Origin: Mucilaginibacter frigoritolerans
GTDB lineage: Bacteria > Bacteroidota > Bacteroidia > Sphingobacteriales > Sphingobacteriaceae
Length of the DNA: 64,000 nt
Reading direction: 5' to 3'
Assembly: GCF_007830615.1 (NCBI RefSeq)
Contig: NZ_VLLI01000001.1
Span: forward strand, 671,276 to 735,275
Positions 33,851 to 43,565 of this stretch are shown here, in pieces. Both the position numbers and the translations under genes were made by a program. Within the stretch, counting starts at the first letter, position 1; every line of letters begins with the position of its first letter. The notes beneath the pieces were generated by a model, which was given only the letters and a program-made list of their open reading frames with translations, ran no database searches and was not told the origin of the DNA.

Positions 33851-36259
33851 ATGATAAAAAACTATATCAAAACAGCTTACCGTAGCCTTTTAAAAAACAA
33901 GGGCTTTACCATTTTAAATGTGTTAGGGCTATCTGTCGGACTGGCTACCTGTTTGTTGATTGTTTTTTACGTGGTTGATGAATTAAGTTATGACCGATAT
34001 AACACTAAAGCCGGCAGAATTTACCGTATCTCTATCGATGCCAAGTTAAATGGAAACGCAGGTGTTTATGCTACATCAGAAGCTCCCTGGAAAAATATAT
34101 TGAAAAGCAGCTTTCCACAAGTGGAAAATGTAGCAAGGCTAATAGATAAAAATGGGCTGTTTCTATCGCCTCAAAAATTCTATGTTAAAAAGAATAATGG
34201 CAATATTTTGGAGCGCAATATTGTTTTTACAGAATCGTCATTATTTGATGTTTTTACACTGCCCATGATTGATGGCAATGCAGCACATGCCCTTGATGAA
34301 CCCAATACTGCGGTTATTACCGAAAGCACAGCAAAAAAATATTTTAATAAGGTTAATGTTACCGGACGTACATTAACTATAAATGATTCTAACACATTTA
34401 AAATAACGGGAGTAATAAAGGATATTCCTGCACAATCACAATTCCACTACGATTTTTTCTTATCATTTTCATCAAGACCCGAAAGTAAATCAAACAACTG
34501 GGGCTATGCAGGCTTACATACTTATTTGTTGTTAAAACCGGGTACCGATGTTGCTAAACTGGAAAAAGCACTTACCAATATTGATATAAAAAACTCCTAT
34601 AATCCATCCACCTGGACAACCGGCGATAATCATCTGCGTGTTTTTTTAAAGCCATTGGCTGATATCCACCTTCGGGACGCTGATGCTCAATATACTTTAG
34701 AGAAGAGTGGCAATATCCAGTATGTGTACATATTTCTGCTCGTTGCTATATTCATATTGCTAATAGCTTGTGTAAACTTCATGAACCTTTCAACCGCGCG
34801 TTCATCAAATCGCGCCAGGGAAGTTGGGGTACGTAAAGTATTAGGTTCGGCACGAAAATACCTGGTAGCTCAGTTTTTAACTGAATCGGTTTTAGTAACA
34901 TTTGTTTCTGCAGCTATAGCCCTCTTTTTAGCGTGGATGCTATTACCGTTATTTAATCAAATGGCTGATAAGCATCTGGAAATTACTCCACAAATTATTG
35001 CCTGGCTGTTACCTGCTTTACTGCTTGTAGTTTTGATAGTAGGCTTTTTGGCGGGTTCTTATCCGGCGTTTTATCTTTCATCATTTCAACCTATAGATGT
35101 ATTAAAAGGTAAAATTGCTGCTGGCTTTAAGGGTGGTTTTTTGAGAAGCTTTTTGGTGATTTTTCAGTTCGCTATCTCCATTTTTTTGATTATCGGCACC
35201 CTGGTAATTTATAACCAGCTCAATTATATCCGTAATAAGGATCTTGGTTTCGACCGCGACCAGGTACTGGTTATTAAAAATGCCAATACGCTGGGTAATC
35301 AGGCTAAAATTCTAAAAAATGACTTGAAACAGTTGCCTGGCGTAGCAAATGCTACTTTATCATCCTATCAACCAACAGGAGATGAAGACCTTAAAACTGG
35401 ATTATTTCCACATCGAAAAATTGATATTAAGGAAGATATATTAACTGAATTCTGGTCGGTAGATGAGGATTTTATTAATACTATGAATCTCAAACTAACC
35501 AATGGGCGTAATTTTTCGAAAGATATGTCCGGCGATACTGCCGGTATGATAGTTAACGAAGCGTTTGTCAGGAAGTTGGGACAACTGAACCCTTTGAATA
35601 AAGATGTTTATCGTTATAGCTATGGCTTACAGCAATACCACATTATAGGCGTGGTAAAGGATTTTAATTTTGCCTCTTTAAGGGATAACATCACGCCATT
35701 AGCCATGGTTTATGATTTTGACAACGGTGCAATCAGCGTAAAACTTCATTCAGCAAACCTAAGCGCTTTGATGGCGCAAATAGCAGGTAAATGGAAAGAA
35801 CTATCGCCTAATCAGCCATTCACTTATTCATTTATGGATCAGGATTTTGATGCTACTTATCGTACAGAGCAACGTTTTGGCTCAATGTTCATCTCATTCA
35901 GTACGTTAGCAATTATTATTGCCTGCTTGGGATTGTTTGGACTGGCTGCTTACGCTGCTGAACAGCGTACTAAAGAAATCGGCATCCGCAAAGTTTTGGG
36001 TGCAAATATCTCAACCATTGTGGCCATGCTTTCAATGGATTTTATTAAACTGGTATTCATCTCCATATTAATTGCAACACCAATTGCCTGGTGGGCTATG
36101 CAAAAATGGCTGCAGGATTTTGCCTATCGAACTACTATACAATGGTATATTTTGGCTGCAGCCGGAGCTACAGCAATTACAATAGCGTTTATTACTATTA
36201 GTTTTCAATCTATAAAAGCTGCATTGAGCAATCCGATAAATAGTTTAAGGAGTGAATAA
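33851..36259 (+). CDS. Double-FtsX ABC permease P1 (MacB-like)
   Basis: 802 residues from the ATG at 33851; an ATA/TTG-rich upstream extension to 33824 adds nine residues and is less likely. Layout: helix 1 near residues 20-42, periplasmic MacB-type domain to about 280, three helices, a fourth at about 425, a second periplasmic domain to about 665, and three final helices. Coupling-helix motifs are GVRKVLGSA (first half) and GIRKVLGAN (second half). It ends NPINSLRSE. Closest to P4: both share RSSNRAREVGVRKVLGSARK, although the codons differ a lot. No ATPase domain is fused, so it needs ATPase 1 or 2. First permease of the array. Confidence 0.93.
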   Translation: MIKNYIKTAYRSLLKNKGFTILNVLGLSVGLATCLLIVFYVVDELSYDRYNTKAGRIYRISIDAKLNGNAGVYATSEAPWKNILKSSFPQVENVARLIDKNGLFLSPQKFYVKKNNGNILERNIVFTESSLFDVFTLPMIDGNAAHALDEPNTAVITESTAKKYFNKVNVTGRTLTINDSNTFKITGVIKDIPAQSQFHYDFFLSFSSRPESKSNNWGYAGLHTYLLLKPGTDVAKLEKALTNIDIKNSYNPSTWTTGDNHLRVFLKPLADIHLRDADAQYTLEKSGNIQYVYIFLLVAIFILLIACVNFMNLSTARSSNRAREVGVRKVLGSARKYLVAQFLTESVLVTFVSAAIALFLAWMLLPLFNQMADKHLEITPQIIAWLLPALLLVVLIVGFLAGSYPAFYLSSFQPIDVLKGKIAAGFKGGFLRSFLVIFQFAISIFLIIGTLVIYNQLNYIRNKDLGFDRDQVLVIKNANTLGNQAKILKNDLKQLPGVANATLSSYQPTGDEDLKTGLFPHRKIDIKEDILTEFWSVDEDFINTMNLKLTNGRNFSKDMSGDTAGMIVNEAFVRKLGQLNPLNKDVYRYSYGLQQYHIIGVVKDFNFASLRDNITPLAMVYDFDNGAISVKLHSANLSALMAQIAGKWKELSPNQPFTYSFMDQDFDATYRTEQRFGSMFISFSTLAIIIACLGLFGLAAYAAEQRTKEIGIRKVLGANISTIVAMLSMDFIKLVFISILIATPIAWWAMQKWLQDFAYRTTIQWYILAAAGATAITIAFITISFQSIKAALSNPINSLRSE

Positions 36260-36261
36260 AT

Positions 36262-38619
36262 ATGTTAAGGAACTATGTAATTATTACATTCAGAAACATC
36301 AGGCGTAACCTTAGTTATGCCTTTTTGAATGTTTTTGGCCTTACTTTAGGTATTGCCTCCTGTTTGGTTATATTTCTTATTGTTAGAAATGAGCTTAACT
36401 ATGATGATTATAGCAAGGCTGATCGTATTTACAGGGTAACTCTTAACGCCATTGATTTTAATTCAAATGTTGCATTGGCCGTTGCCCCGGCGATGCGAAA
36501 CGACTTTCCGGAGCTAGAGCAGGTGTCGCAGGTAATGTATAGTCATGAAGTAATGATTAAAGTAAATAATAATCATTTTCGCGAAAACGATTTTGCTTTT
36601 ACTGATGAACATTTTCCTGCAATATTCAACCTCCGCTGGATTAGCGGTGATCCCAAAACTGCACTTAAAGAACCCAATAGCATTGTCATTACAGAAAGCA
36701 TTGCTAAAAAATATTATGGTGATAAGAACCCAATGGGTGAGATTATTAATTTAGAGAATGAGATCAATGTTAAGGTAACAGGTGTTATACAAGATCTTCC
36801 GGGTAACAGAAGCTTACCGCTAAAGATGTTCGTATCAATTGAAACGATCAAGAATCAGTTAAAAAACCAGATGTCAAATTTTTGGAATATTGGTGGTGGT
36901 TATTTTACTTTTATTTTGCTCCCGCAGCATTATTCTATACAACGAATTCAACATAAAATACCTGCATTTCTTCATAAAAACTGGAACCTTGATCCTAAAG
37001 AGGTTAGACTGCCACTTCAACCACTAAAAGACATTCATTTTGATCAGCGTTATATCAATAATATTGTAACACCAACTTCAAAGGATACCTATTATGCCCT
37101 GTTTGGGGTAGCATTGCTTATTATTATTACTGCATGTATTAATTTTATTAACCTGGCCACCGCACAGGCCATAAAAAGAGCTAAAGAAGTTGGCGTGCGC
37201 AAAGTTTTAGGAGCGCACCGGTCACAATTGGTTAAACAATTTATGGGCGAAACAACAGTACTGATATTAATTGCCCTTGTTTTAGGTGTTGGTATTGCTG
37301 CCACTTTTTTATCACAAGCCGGTACCTGGTTAAATGTAAAAATTGATGCAAGTGAGTTGGCACAGCCGCTGGTAATAGGTGTTATAGCTGCATTAACTAT
37401 TTTGGTTATATTACTGGCAGGCTTGTATCCTGCTTTTGTTCAATCGGCTTATCGACCCATTGATTCATTAAAAAACCAAACAGGGACACCTTCAAAAGGC
37501 TTCACACTGCGGAAGGGTCTGGTAGTGGCTCAGTTTGCCATATCGCAGATACTGATTGTGGGCACATTGGTTGTGGCGCACCAAATGGATTTTTTTGAAA
37601 ATCAGGATTTGGGCTTTAATAAAGATGCTATTATCTCGTTCTATGTCCCCAATAATGCAAAGAAGGATGTTTTAGAGCACGCTTTGAGCAATAACCCCGA
37701 TGTAAAACAAATTGCGTTTTCGAGCGGAGCTCCATCATACAATAATAATTTCGCAGGCTTTAGCGCTCCAGATCATGGTGTAATTAAAGATGACGTAACC
37801 GAAATGAAGTTTGTTGATGAAAACTATATTAATATGTTCGGTTTAAAGATGCTGGCGGGGCAAAAAGTAAATAAAGCTAATCCAAAAGATACAGTTCAGA
37901 ACATTGTAGCCAACGAAACACTGATTCATAAATTGAGTATTATGGATCCCGAAAAAGCAGTTGGACAGCGCATTGTTTTGAATGGCCGACCGGCAAACAT
38001 TATTGGCGTAGTACAGGATTTTCAAAGCGAATCAAAACATAAAAAAAGGCGAGCTTGTGTATTAATGTATTATGCTGATGCATTTTTTATGGCTAATGTG
38101 AAGTTGCAACCAAGAGCAATGAGTAATACTATTGATGATATTAATAAAACATGGACAGCGTTATTTCCTGATAATTTATTTGAGTACCAGTTTTTGGATG
38201 AGCATATCGCGTCATTCTATACACAAGAACAAAAAGTTTATACTGCTTTTAAGCTTTTCTCATCAATAGCTATATTAATTGGATGTTTAGGATTATACGG
38301 ACTGATTTCATTTGCAGCCGCCCAACGTACCCGTGAAGTTGGTATCCGTAAAGTATTGGGCGCTCCGCTAATTAGCATAGTCGGCTTGTTTTCGAAAGAG
38401 TTTATCCTGCTTATTTCTATAGCGTTCTTTATTGCTGCTCCAATTGGTTATTATGCCATGCATAACTGGCTACAGAATTATGCTTACCATATCAACATTG
38501 GAGTTGGTACATTCTTAATTGCAATAGCAGCATCATTCATAATAGCAGCCATTACCATATCCTATCAAACAATAAAAGCAGCACTGGTTAATCCGGTTAA
38601 CAGTTTAAGAAACGAATAA
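36262..38619 (+). CDS. Double-FtsX ABC permease P2 (MacB-like)
   Basis: 785 residues; the ATG is 2 bases after the P1 stop, and the end of P1 supplies an AAGGAG. The usual two-half layout with coupling motifs GVRKVLGAH and GIRKVLGAP; ends NPVNSLRNE, the only permease with Asn before the last Glu. The mid-protein helix FAISQILIVGTLVVAHQMDF and the following SSGAPSYNNNFAGF place it with P9 (FAISQLLIIGTIVAVNQMDF, SSDAPSSDNN), forming a second subfamily. Periplasmic domains are about 240 and 220 residues. The substrate is unknown. Confidence 0.93.
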   Translation: MLRNYVIITFRNIRRNLSYAFLNVFGLTLGIASCLVIFLIVRNELNYDDYSKADRIYRVTLNAIDFNSNVALAVAPAMRNDFPELEQVSQVMYSHEVMIKVNNNHFRENDFAFTDEHFPAIFNLRWISGDPKTALKEPNSIVITESIAKKYYGDKNPMGEIINLENEINVKVTGVIQDLPGNRSLPLKMFVSIETIKNQLKNQMSNFWNIGGGYFTFILLPQHYSIQRIQHKIPAFLHKNWNLDPKEVRLPLQPLKDIHFDQRYINNIVTPTSKDTYYALFGVALLIIITACINFINLATAQAIKRAKEVGVRKVLGAHRSQLVKQFMGETTVLILIALVLGVGIAATFLSQAGTWLNVKIDASELAQPLVIGVIAALTILVILLAGLYPAFVQSAYRPIDSLKNQTGTPSKGFTLRKGLVVAQFAISQILIVGTLVVAHQMDFFENQDLGFNKDAIISFYVPNNAKKDVLEHALSNNPDVKQIAFSSGAPSYNNNFAGFSAPDHGVIKDDVTEMKFVDENYINMFGLKMLAGQKVNKANPKDTVQNIVANETLIHKLSIMDPEKAVGQRIVLNGRPANIIGVVQDFQSESKHKKRRACVLMYYADAFFMANVKLQPRAMSNTIDDINKTWTALFPDNLFEYQFLDEHIASFYTQEQKVYTAFKLFSSIAILIGCLGLYGLISFAAAQRTREVGIRKVLGAPLISIVGLFSKEFILLISIAFFIAAPIGYYAMHNWLQNYAYHINIGVGTFLIAIAASFIIAAITISYQTIKAALVNPVNSLRNE

Positions 38620-38634
38620 ATAACCATAGTAGAA

Positions 38635-41022
38635 ATGATATTTAACTACGTAAAAATTGCCTGGCGCAACCTGACAAAACAAAGGCTTTATAGTTTTATA
38701 AATATATCGGGTTTGGCTGTTGGACTGGCGGTTTGCATCATGATTATGATGTATGTAACTCATGAAATGAGTTATGATAAGTTTCATAAAAACAGCAAAC
38801 GGATATTTATCCCGCACGCTTCGTTGAAATTAGGAGGAAGTACTATTAATATGGAGTACCTGAGTTTCGTATCAGGCCCCATGATTAAAGAGAGCCAACC
38901 GGTTGTTGAATCGTACGTTCGAACAATGGGTTATTTTAAGCCTGTAATTGTAAGTAAACCATCGGCTGGAAATGAAAAAATTTCAGAGGATAAATTATTA
39001 TTTGCCGACCCTAATTTTTTCGACTTTTTTTCTTTTAAACTTATTTCAGGATCAGTTTCAGATGTATTAAAAAAGCCTTTTCAAATCGTTTTATCACACG
39101 ATATGGCTTTGAAATATTTTGGTAGTCAGAGCCCTGTCGGTAAAACCATTGTTCTTAAAACAGATAGTACTTATACTTATCAGGTTACCGGAGTGGCAGA
39201 AAATTGCCCGTCAAATTCATCTATCAAATTTAATTTCGTAGCATCAAACTCAAGTTTAACAACTATGAAAGAGGCTCCCCAATATCTGGGTATGCAAAAT
39301 ATCGGGCCAGGTTCTTTTAATCTCTATTTATGCCTTAAACATACTGCAGATAGCGCGCTTTTAAGACGAAACCTGGATCTGATAGCAAAAAAAGATAAAT
39401 CTTTTGATGAGGAAAAGTTTGCACTCTCAGCCCTTCCCGATGTTCATTTAAAATATAATTTCAGTGATTCTTCGAACATAAAGTACCTTAAAATATTCCC
39501 GGTTGTTGCTATTTTAATTTTGTTGCTTGCGTTGTTTAATTATATGAGCCTTTCAACCTCCAGGGCAACATTAAGGGCTAAAGAGGTTGGTGTGCGTAAG
39601 GTATCGGGTGCCTCTCGAAAAACTATTGCAGTTCAGTTTTATATTGAATCTGCATTATTTACCTGCATATCTTTTATAATCGGCTATTTATTATGTTATG
39701 CGTTTAAGCCATGGTTCTTAAACGTACTGGATCTTAAAATTGATAACTCATTTCTATATAGCCCTGTAGTATTATGCTTATTAGTGGCTTTGCTATTGCT
39801 AACTATTTTAATAGCCGGGAGTTACCCTTCGTTTGTGCTTTCTGCATTTAAACCGGTTGCTACACTTAAAGGCAAATTTAGTAAAGGTACAGGCGGAACC
39901 GTCATACGGAAAATATTTACCACGTTACAATTTACTATTTCTGTGGCGCTTATTATCTGCGGATTAATTATTAACAAACAGCTTTATTTTTTTAGGCATA
40001 CAGATATCGGTATAAATAAAGATAACATCATTATGATACCGGTAAGCAATAGTTTTGGTAATAATTATCCTTCATTTAAGCAGGATGTCAGATCAATAGC
40101 TGGCGTAAGCGGTATAGCAACATCTCATTATGCCCTGTTTAAAGGATATGATATGTTTTTTTATTCGGGAAAAACAAAGAATGATAAAGGTGTTGCTCTG
40201 GCGTCTTTGGTGGTAGATAAAGATTTTATTACAACAATGGGGCTGCAATTAAAATACCCGTCGATAATGACCATAGATTTTTCAGGAAAAAACAAAGTTC
40301 TGATAAATGAAGTTGCCGCAGAACAATTGCATCTGCCTGTAGATCCGGTTGGAAGTAAGCTCAAATCTGGTGATAAAGTAGTTGGCGAATTTAAAAACTT
40401 CAATTTTGCTTCTCTTCAGTCAGCTATCTTGCCTTTAAGTTTGTCTATCGTGCCTGATTCATCTCATTATTTTAAAACAAATGGTTGTGTATTGTTTGCC
40501 AAAATAAATGCACATACTAACCTGCCGACTCTTATTAATGCTATTAAAAACAGGTACTCTAAGTACGACAAGAACACTCCGTTTAACTACTCTTTTGCTG
40601 ACGATACCTTTAATGAACAATTTAAGGCCGAGGATCGCTTGGCGGCCATATTTGGTGTGTTTACCTATATAACAGTGATAATGGCAACATTGGGCCTTTT
40701 TGGCCTGGCTGCATTTACTATTGAACAACGCACTAAGGAAATAGGCGTTCGTAAGATACTTGGAGCGAGTGTTTTATCCATAAATTCACTGATTTCTGTT
40801 GATTTTTTAAAATTAGTGTTACTCGCTATCGTGATTGCTTCTCCAATAGGATGGTGGACTATGAATAGTTGGTTGCAGGGCTTTGCTTACCATATATCAA
40901 TACAATGGTGGGTATTTGTAGTGGCAGCTTTAATAGCAATTATTACTTCGGTTGTAACTATAGGTTACCACTCATTTAGAGCAGCAATAGCCAATCCGGT
41001 TAACAGTCTCAGAAGCGAATAA
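38635..41022 (+). CDS. Double-FtsX ABC permease P3 (MacB-like)
   Basis: 795 residues, 15 bases after P2. It starts MIFNYVKIAWRNLTKQRLYS. The first-half motif is YMSLSTSRATLRAKEVGVRK followed by VSGAS, where a Ser replaces the usual Leu of the coupling helix; the second half is GVRKILGAS. The mid helix (LQFTISVALIICGLIINKQL) is unlike that of its neighbours. Ends NPVNSLRSE. The first half has drifted from the family consensus while the second half is conserved. Inner membrane; substrate unknown. Confidence 0.92.
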   Translation: MIFNYVKIAWRNLTKQRLYSFINISGLAVGLAVCIMIMMYVTHEMSYDKFHKNSKRIFIPHASLKLGGSTINMEYLSFVSGPMIKESQPVVESYVRTMGYFKPVIVSKPSAGNEKISEDKLLFADPNFFDFFSFKLISGSVSDVLKKPFQIVLSHDMALKYFGSQSPVGKTIVLKTDSTYTYQVTGVAENCPSNSSIKFNFVASNSSLTTMKEAPQYLGMQNIGPGSFNLYLCLKHTADSALLRRNLDLIAKKDKSFDEEKFALSALPDVHLKYNFSDSSNIKYLKIFPVVAILILLLALFNYMSLSTSRATLRAKEVGVRKVSGASRKTIAVQFYIESALFTCISFIIGYLLCYAFKPWFLNVLDLKIDNSFLYSPVVLCLLVALLLLTILIAGSYPSFVLSAFKPVATLKGKFSKGTGGTVIRKIFTTLQFTISVALIICGLIINKQLYFFRHTDIGINKDNIIMIPVSNSFGNNYPSFKQDVRSIAGVSGIATSHYALFKGYDMFFYSGKTKNDKGVALASLVVDKDFITTMGLQLKYPSIMTIDFSGKNKVLINEVAAEQLHLPVDPVGSKLKSGDKVVGEFKNFNFASLQSAILPLSLSIVPDSSHYFKTNGCVLFAKINAHTNLPTLINAIKNRYSKYDKNTPFNYSFADDTFNEQFKAEDRLAAIFGVFTYITVIMATLGLFGLAAFTIEQRTKEIGVRKILGASVLSINSLISVDFLKLVLLAIVIASPIGWWTMNSWLQGFAYHISIQWWVFVVAALIAIITSVVTIGYHSFRAAIANPVNSLRSE

Positions 41023-41055
41023 TTTAAACAAATAATATTACTAAACTAAAATATC

Positions 41056-43479
41056 ATGATAAGAAACTACATTAAGACGGCTTTTCGTAGCCTGATGAAA
41101 AATAAGGGCTTTACCATTATTAACGTATTGGGGCTGGCTTTAGGTTTGGCCACTTGCCTGCTCATCGTATTTTACGTATTTGATGAGTTGAGTTATGATA
41201 GATACAATGAAAAAGCTGATCGCATTTATCGTGTAAATGATGATATTAAGTTTGGTGGAAACACCAACTCATATGCAGTATCACCCGCTCCTATGGCCGC
41301 TGCTATGAAAGCTGATTTTCCCGAAATTGAACAGATAGTTAGGTTTAGAGGTAAGGGCGGGAATCAGGTAAAAAAAGGTAATCAGAATATTGAGGAGGAT
41401 ATGATGATTTATGCAGATCCTTCTGTTTTTGATGTGTTTACATTACCTATGATCAGTGGCAGCCCAACAACTGCTTTAACCGAACCACACACCATCGTAA
41501 TAACAGAACAGATTGCTCAAAAGTATTTTAATAAAACTAATGTGGTAGGGCAGGTATTAACCTTTAATGATACTGCTCAATATAAAATTACAGGGGTTAT
41601 TAAAAACATCCCCCACCAATCGCATTTTCATTTTGATTTTTTTATCTCTATGTCAACACTTGCTGAAAGCAGAGACATTGCATGGTTAAGCTCAAATTTT
41701 AATACATACATCTTGCTCAAACCTGGCACTGATTATAAAAAATTGGAAGCTAAGTTCGATGCTTTTTATAAAAAGCATGCAGGCCCTCAACTGGAAGACA
41801 TTCTTCATTTAAATTTTGCAAAGTTTGAGCAAGGTGGCAACTACATCCGCATCAATTTAATTCCAGTAAAAAAGATACACCTGTACTCCAACCGTGTAGC
41901 TGAGTTTGACGCTAATGGCAATATTGACTACGTATATATTTTTTCGGCTATAGCAATTTTTATCCTGCTGATTGCCTGTGTGAATTTCATGAACCTTTCA
42001 ACTGCAAGGTCATCAAACAGGGCGAGAGAGGTTGGTGTTCGTAAAGTATTAGGCTCGGCACGCAAATACCTTATTGCCCAATTTTTAACAGAATCTATTA
42101 TTGTTACCTTACTGGGTGCTGTGATCGCTGTTTTTGCAGCCTGGGCCCTGTTGCCATTATTTAACCAAATGTCGGGCAAAGAGCTAATCATAACCCCTCA
42201 TATAGTAAGTTGGCTTATTCCTGCATTGTTTATTATTATAATAGTAATAGGTTGTTTGGCGGGCTCTTATCCTGCTTTGTTCCTCTCTGGTTTTAATCCT
42301 ATTGATGTATTAAAAGGTAAGTTGGCAAATGGTTTTAAAGGTGGATTACTTCGTAGTTTCCTAGTTGTGTTTCAATTCGCCATCTCTATATTTTTAATTA
42401 TTGGCACGCTGGTTATCTATAATCAATTAAAATTTATCCAAAATAAAGATTTAGGTTACAATCGTGATCATGTTTTAACCGTGGGAAATATAGGTGCTCT
42501 GGGTAATAGTGCAAATACGTTTAAGCAGGAAGTAAAACAAATTGCCGGTGTTACAGATGCTAGTTTATCGGAAGCTTTGCCTACCTGGGATTATGGTAAT
42601 GGCACCACACTTTTTAAAGATCAGGCACCTGATCAAAAAAGGGCATTGAATACACAATTTTGGGGTATTGATGAGGATTATATCAATACACTTGGAATGA
42701 AAATTATTAAAGGACGGAATTTCTCAAAAGAAATGCTTACAGATTCAACCGGATTGATTATTAATGAAGCCGCAGCAAAAGTACTTGCATTTTCAAACCC
42801 GATTGATCAAAAATTGTATGCTCCGACGGATAACATGGTTAAAAATCTCAAAGCCTATCACATAGTTGGTGTAATAAAGGATTTTAACTTCAAATCGCTT
42901 CGCCTTAATGTTACGCCTTTGGTTTTTAGGCTTGATGGTGGCAGAGGGGCTTTTTGTGTCCGTGTTAACTCTGCAAATATACCCGCGCTATTGGCTCAAA
43001 TTAAAAAAAGTTGGAGTGGAGTAGCACCTAATTATCAATTTGATTATTCGTTTTTAGATCAACAATTTGATTCGCTTTATCGTTCTGAACAACGTATAGG
43101 CACAATAGTTATAGCCTTTACGTCTCTCGCCATAATTATAGCTTGTTTGGGGCTATTTGGCCTTGCTGCCTATGCCGCAGAACAGCGCACCAAAGAAATT
43201 GGCATCAGGAAGATTTTGGGTGCAAATATGTCAACCATTGTAGGCATGCTTTCGAAAGATTTTATAGGCCTGGTAGCTATTGCCATTGCTATAGCGTCGC
43301 CTTTAGCCTGGTGGGCAATGAAACAATGGTTAGAAGGCTTTGCTTATCGCCAAAATATTCAATGGTGGGAATTGGCGCTGGCAGGAATAGCAGCAGTGTT
43401 TATAGCTTTCATTACTATTAGTTTTCAGTCTATAAGGGCAGCCTTGACTAATCCGGTAAAAAGCCTTCGAAGTGAATAA
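41056..43479 (+). CDS. Double-FtsX ABC permease P4 (MacB-like)
   Basis: 807 residues, 33 bases after P3. It is the closest relative of P1: shared KNKGFTIINVLGLALGLATC-type start, RSSNRAREVGVRKVLGSARK, LRSFLVVFQFAISIFLIIGT, and GIRKILGAN in the second half. Nucleotide comparison of these blocks shows many silent differences, so the similarity reflects selection on the protein rather than recent conversion. Ends NPVKSLRSE. The periplasmic domains differ more than the membrane parts, as expected if they recognise different cargo. Confidence 0.93.
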   Translation: MIRNYIKTAFRSLMKNKGFTIINVLGLALGLATCLLIVFYVFDELSYDRYNEKADRIYRVNDDIKFGGNTNSYAVSPAPMAAAMKADFPEIEQIVRFRGKGGNQVKKGNQNIEEDMMIYADPSVFDVFTLPMISGSPTTALTEPHTIVITEQIAQKYFNKTNVVGQVLTFNDTAQYKITGVIKNIPHQSHFHFDFFISMSTLAESRDIAWLSSNFNTYILLKPGTDYKKLEAKFDAFYKKHAGPQLEDILHLNFAKFEQGGNYIRINLIPVKKIHLYSNRVAEFDANGNIDYVYIFSAIAIFILLIACVNFMNLSTARSSNRAREVGVRKVLGSARKYLIAQFLTESIIVTLLGAVIAVFAAWALLPLFNQMSGKELIITPHIVSWLIPALFIIIIVIGCLAGSYPALFLSGFNPIDVLKGKLANGFKGGLLRSFLVVFQFAISIFLIIGTLVIYNQLKFIQNKDLGYNRDHVLTVGNIGALGNSANTFKQEVKQIAGVTDASLSEALPTWDYGNGTTLFKDQAPDQKRALNTQFWGIDEDYINTLGMKIIKGRNFSKEMLTDSTGLIINEAAAKVLAFSNPIDQKLYAPTDNMVKNLKAYHIVGVIKDFNFKSLRLNVTPLVFRLDGGRGAFCVRVNSANIPALLAQIKKSWSGVAPNYQFDYSFLDQQFDSLYRSEQRIGTIVIAFTSLAIIIACLGLFGLAAYAAEQRTKEIGIRKILGANMSTIVGMLSKDFIGLVAIAIAIASPLAWWAMKQWLEGFAYRQNIQWWELALAGIAAVFIAFITISFQSIRAALTNPVKSLRSE

Positions 43480-43565
43480 TCTGCTAACTAAAATATTTAA
43501 CTGATGCAACCTAAATACTAAAATACTACTCTTATTAAAGTTGATATTAAATTAAATTTTTATTT

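Noticed and set aside
33851..43479. Recent gene conversion between P1 and P4
   Set aside because: Blocks identical in protein differ at many silent sites, so they have been separate for a long time.
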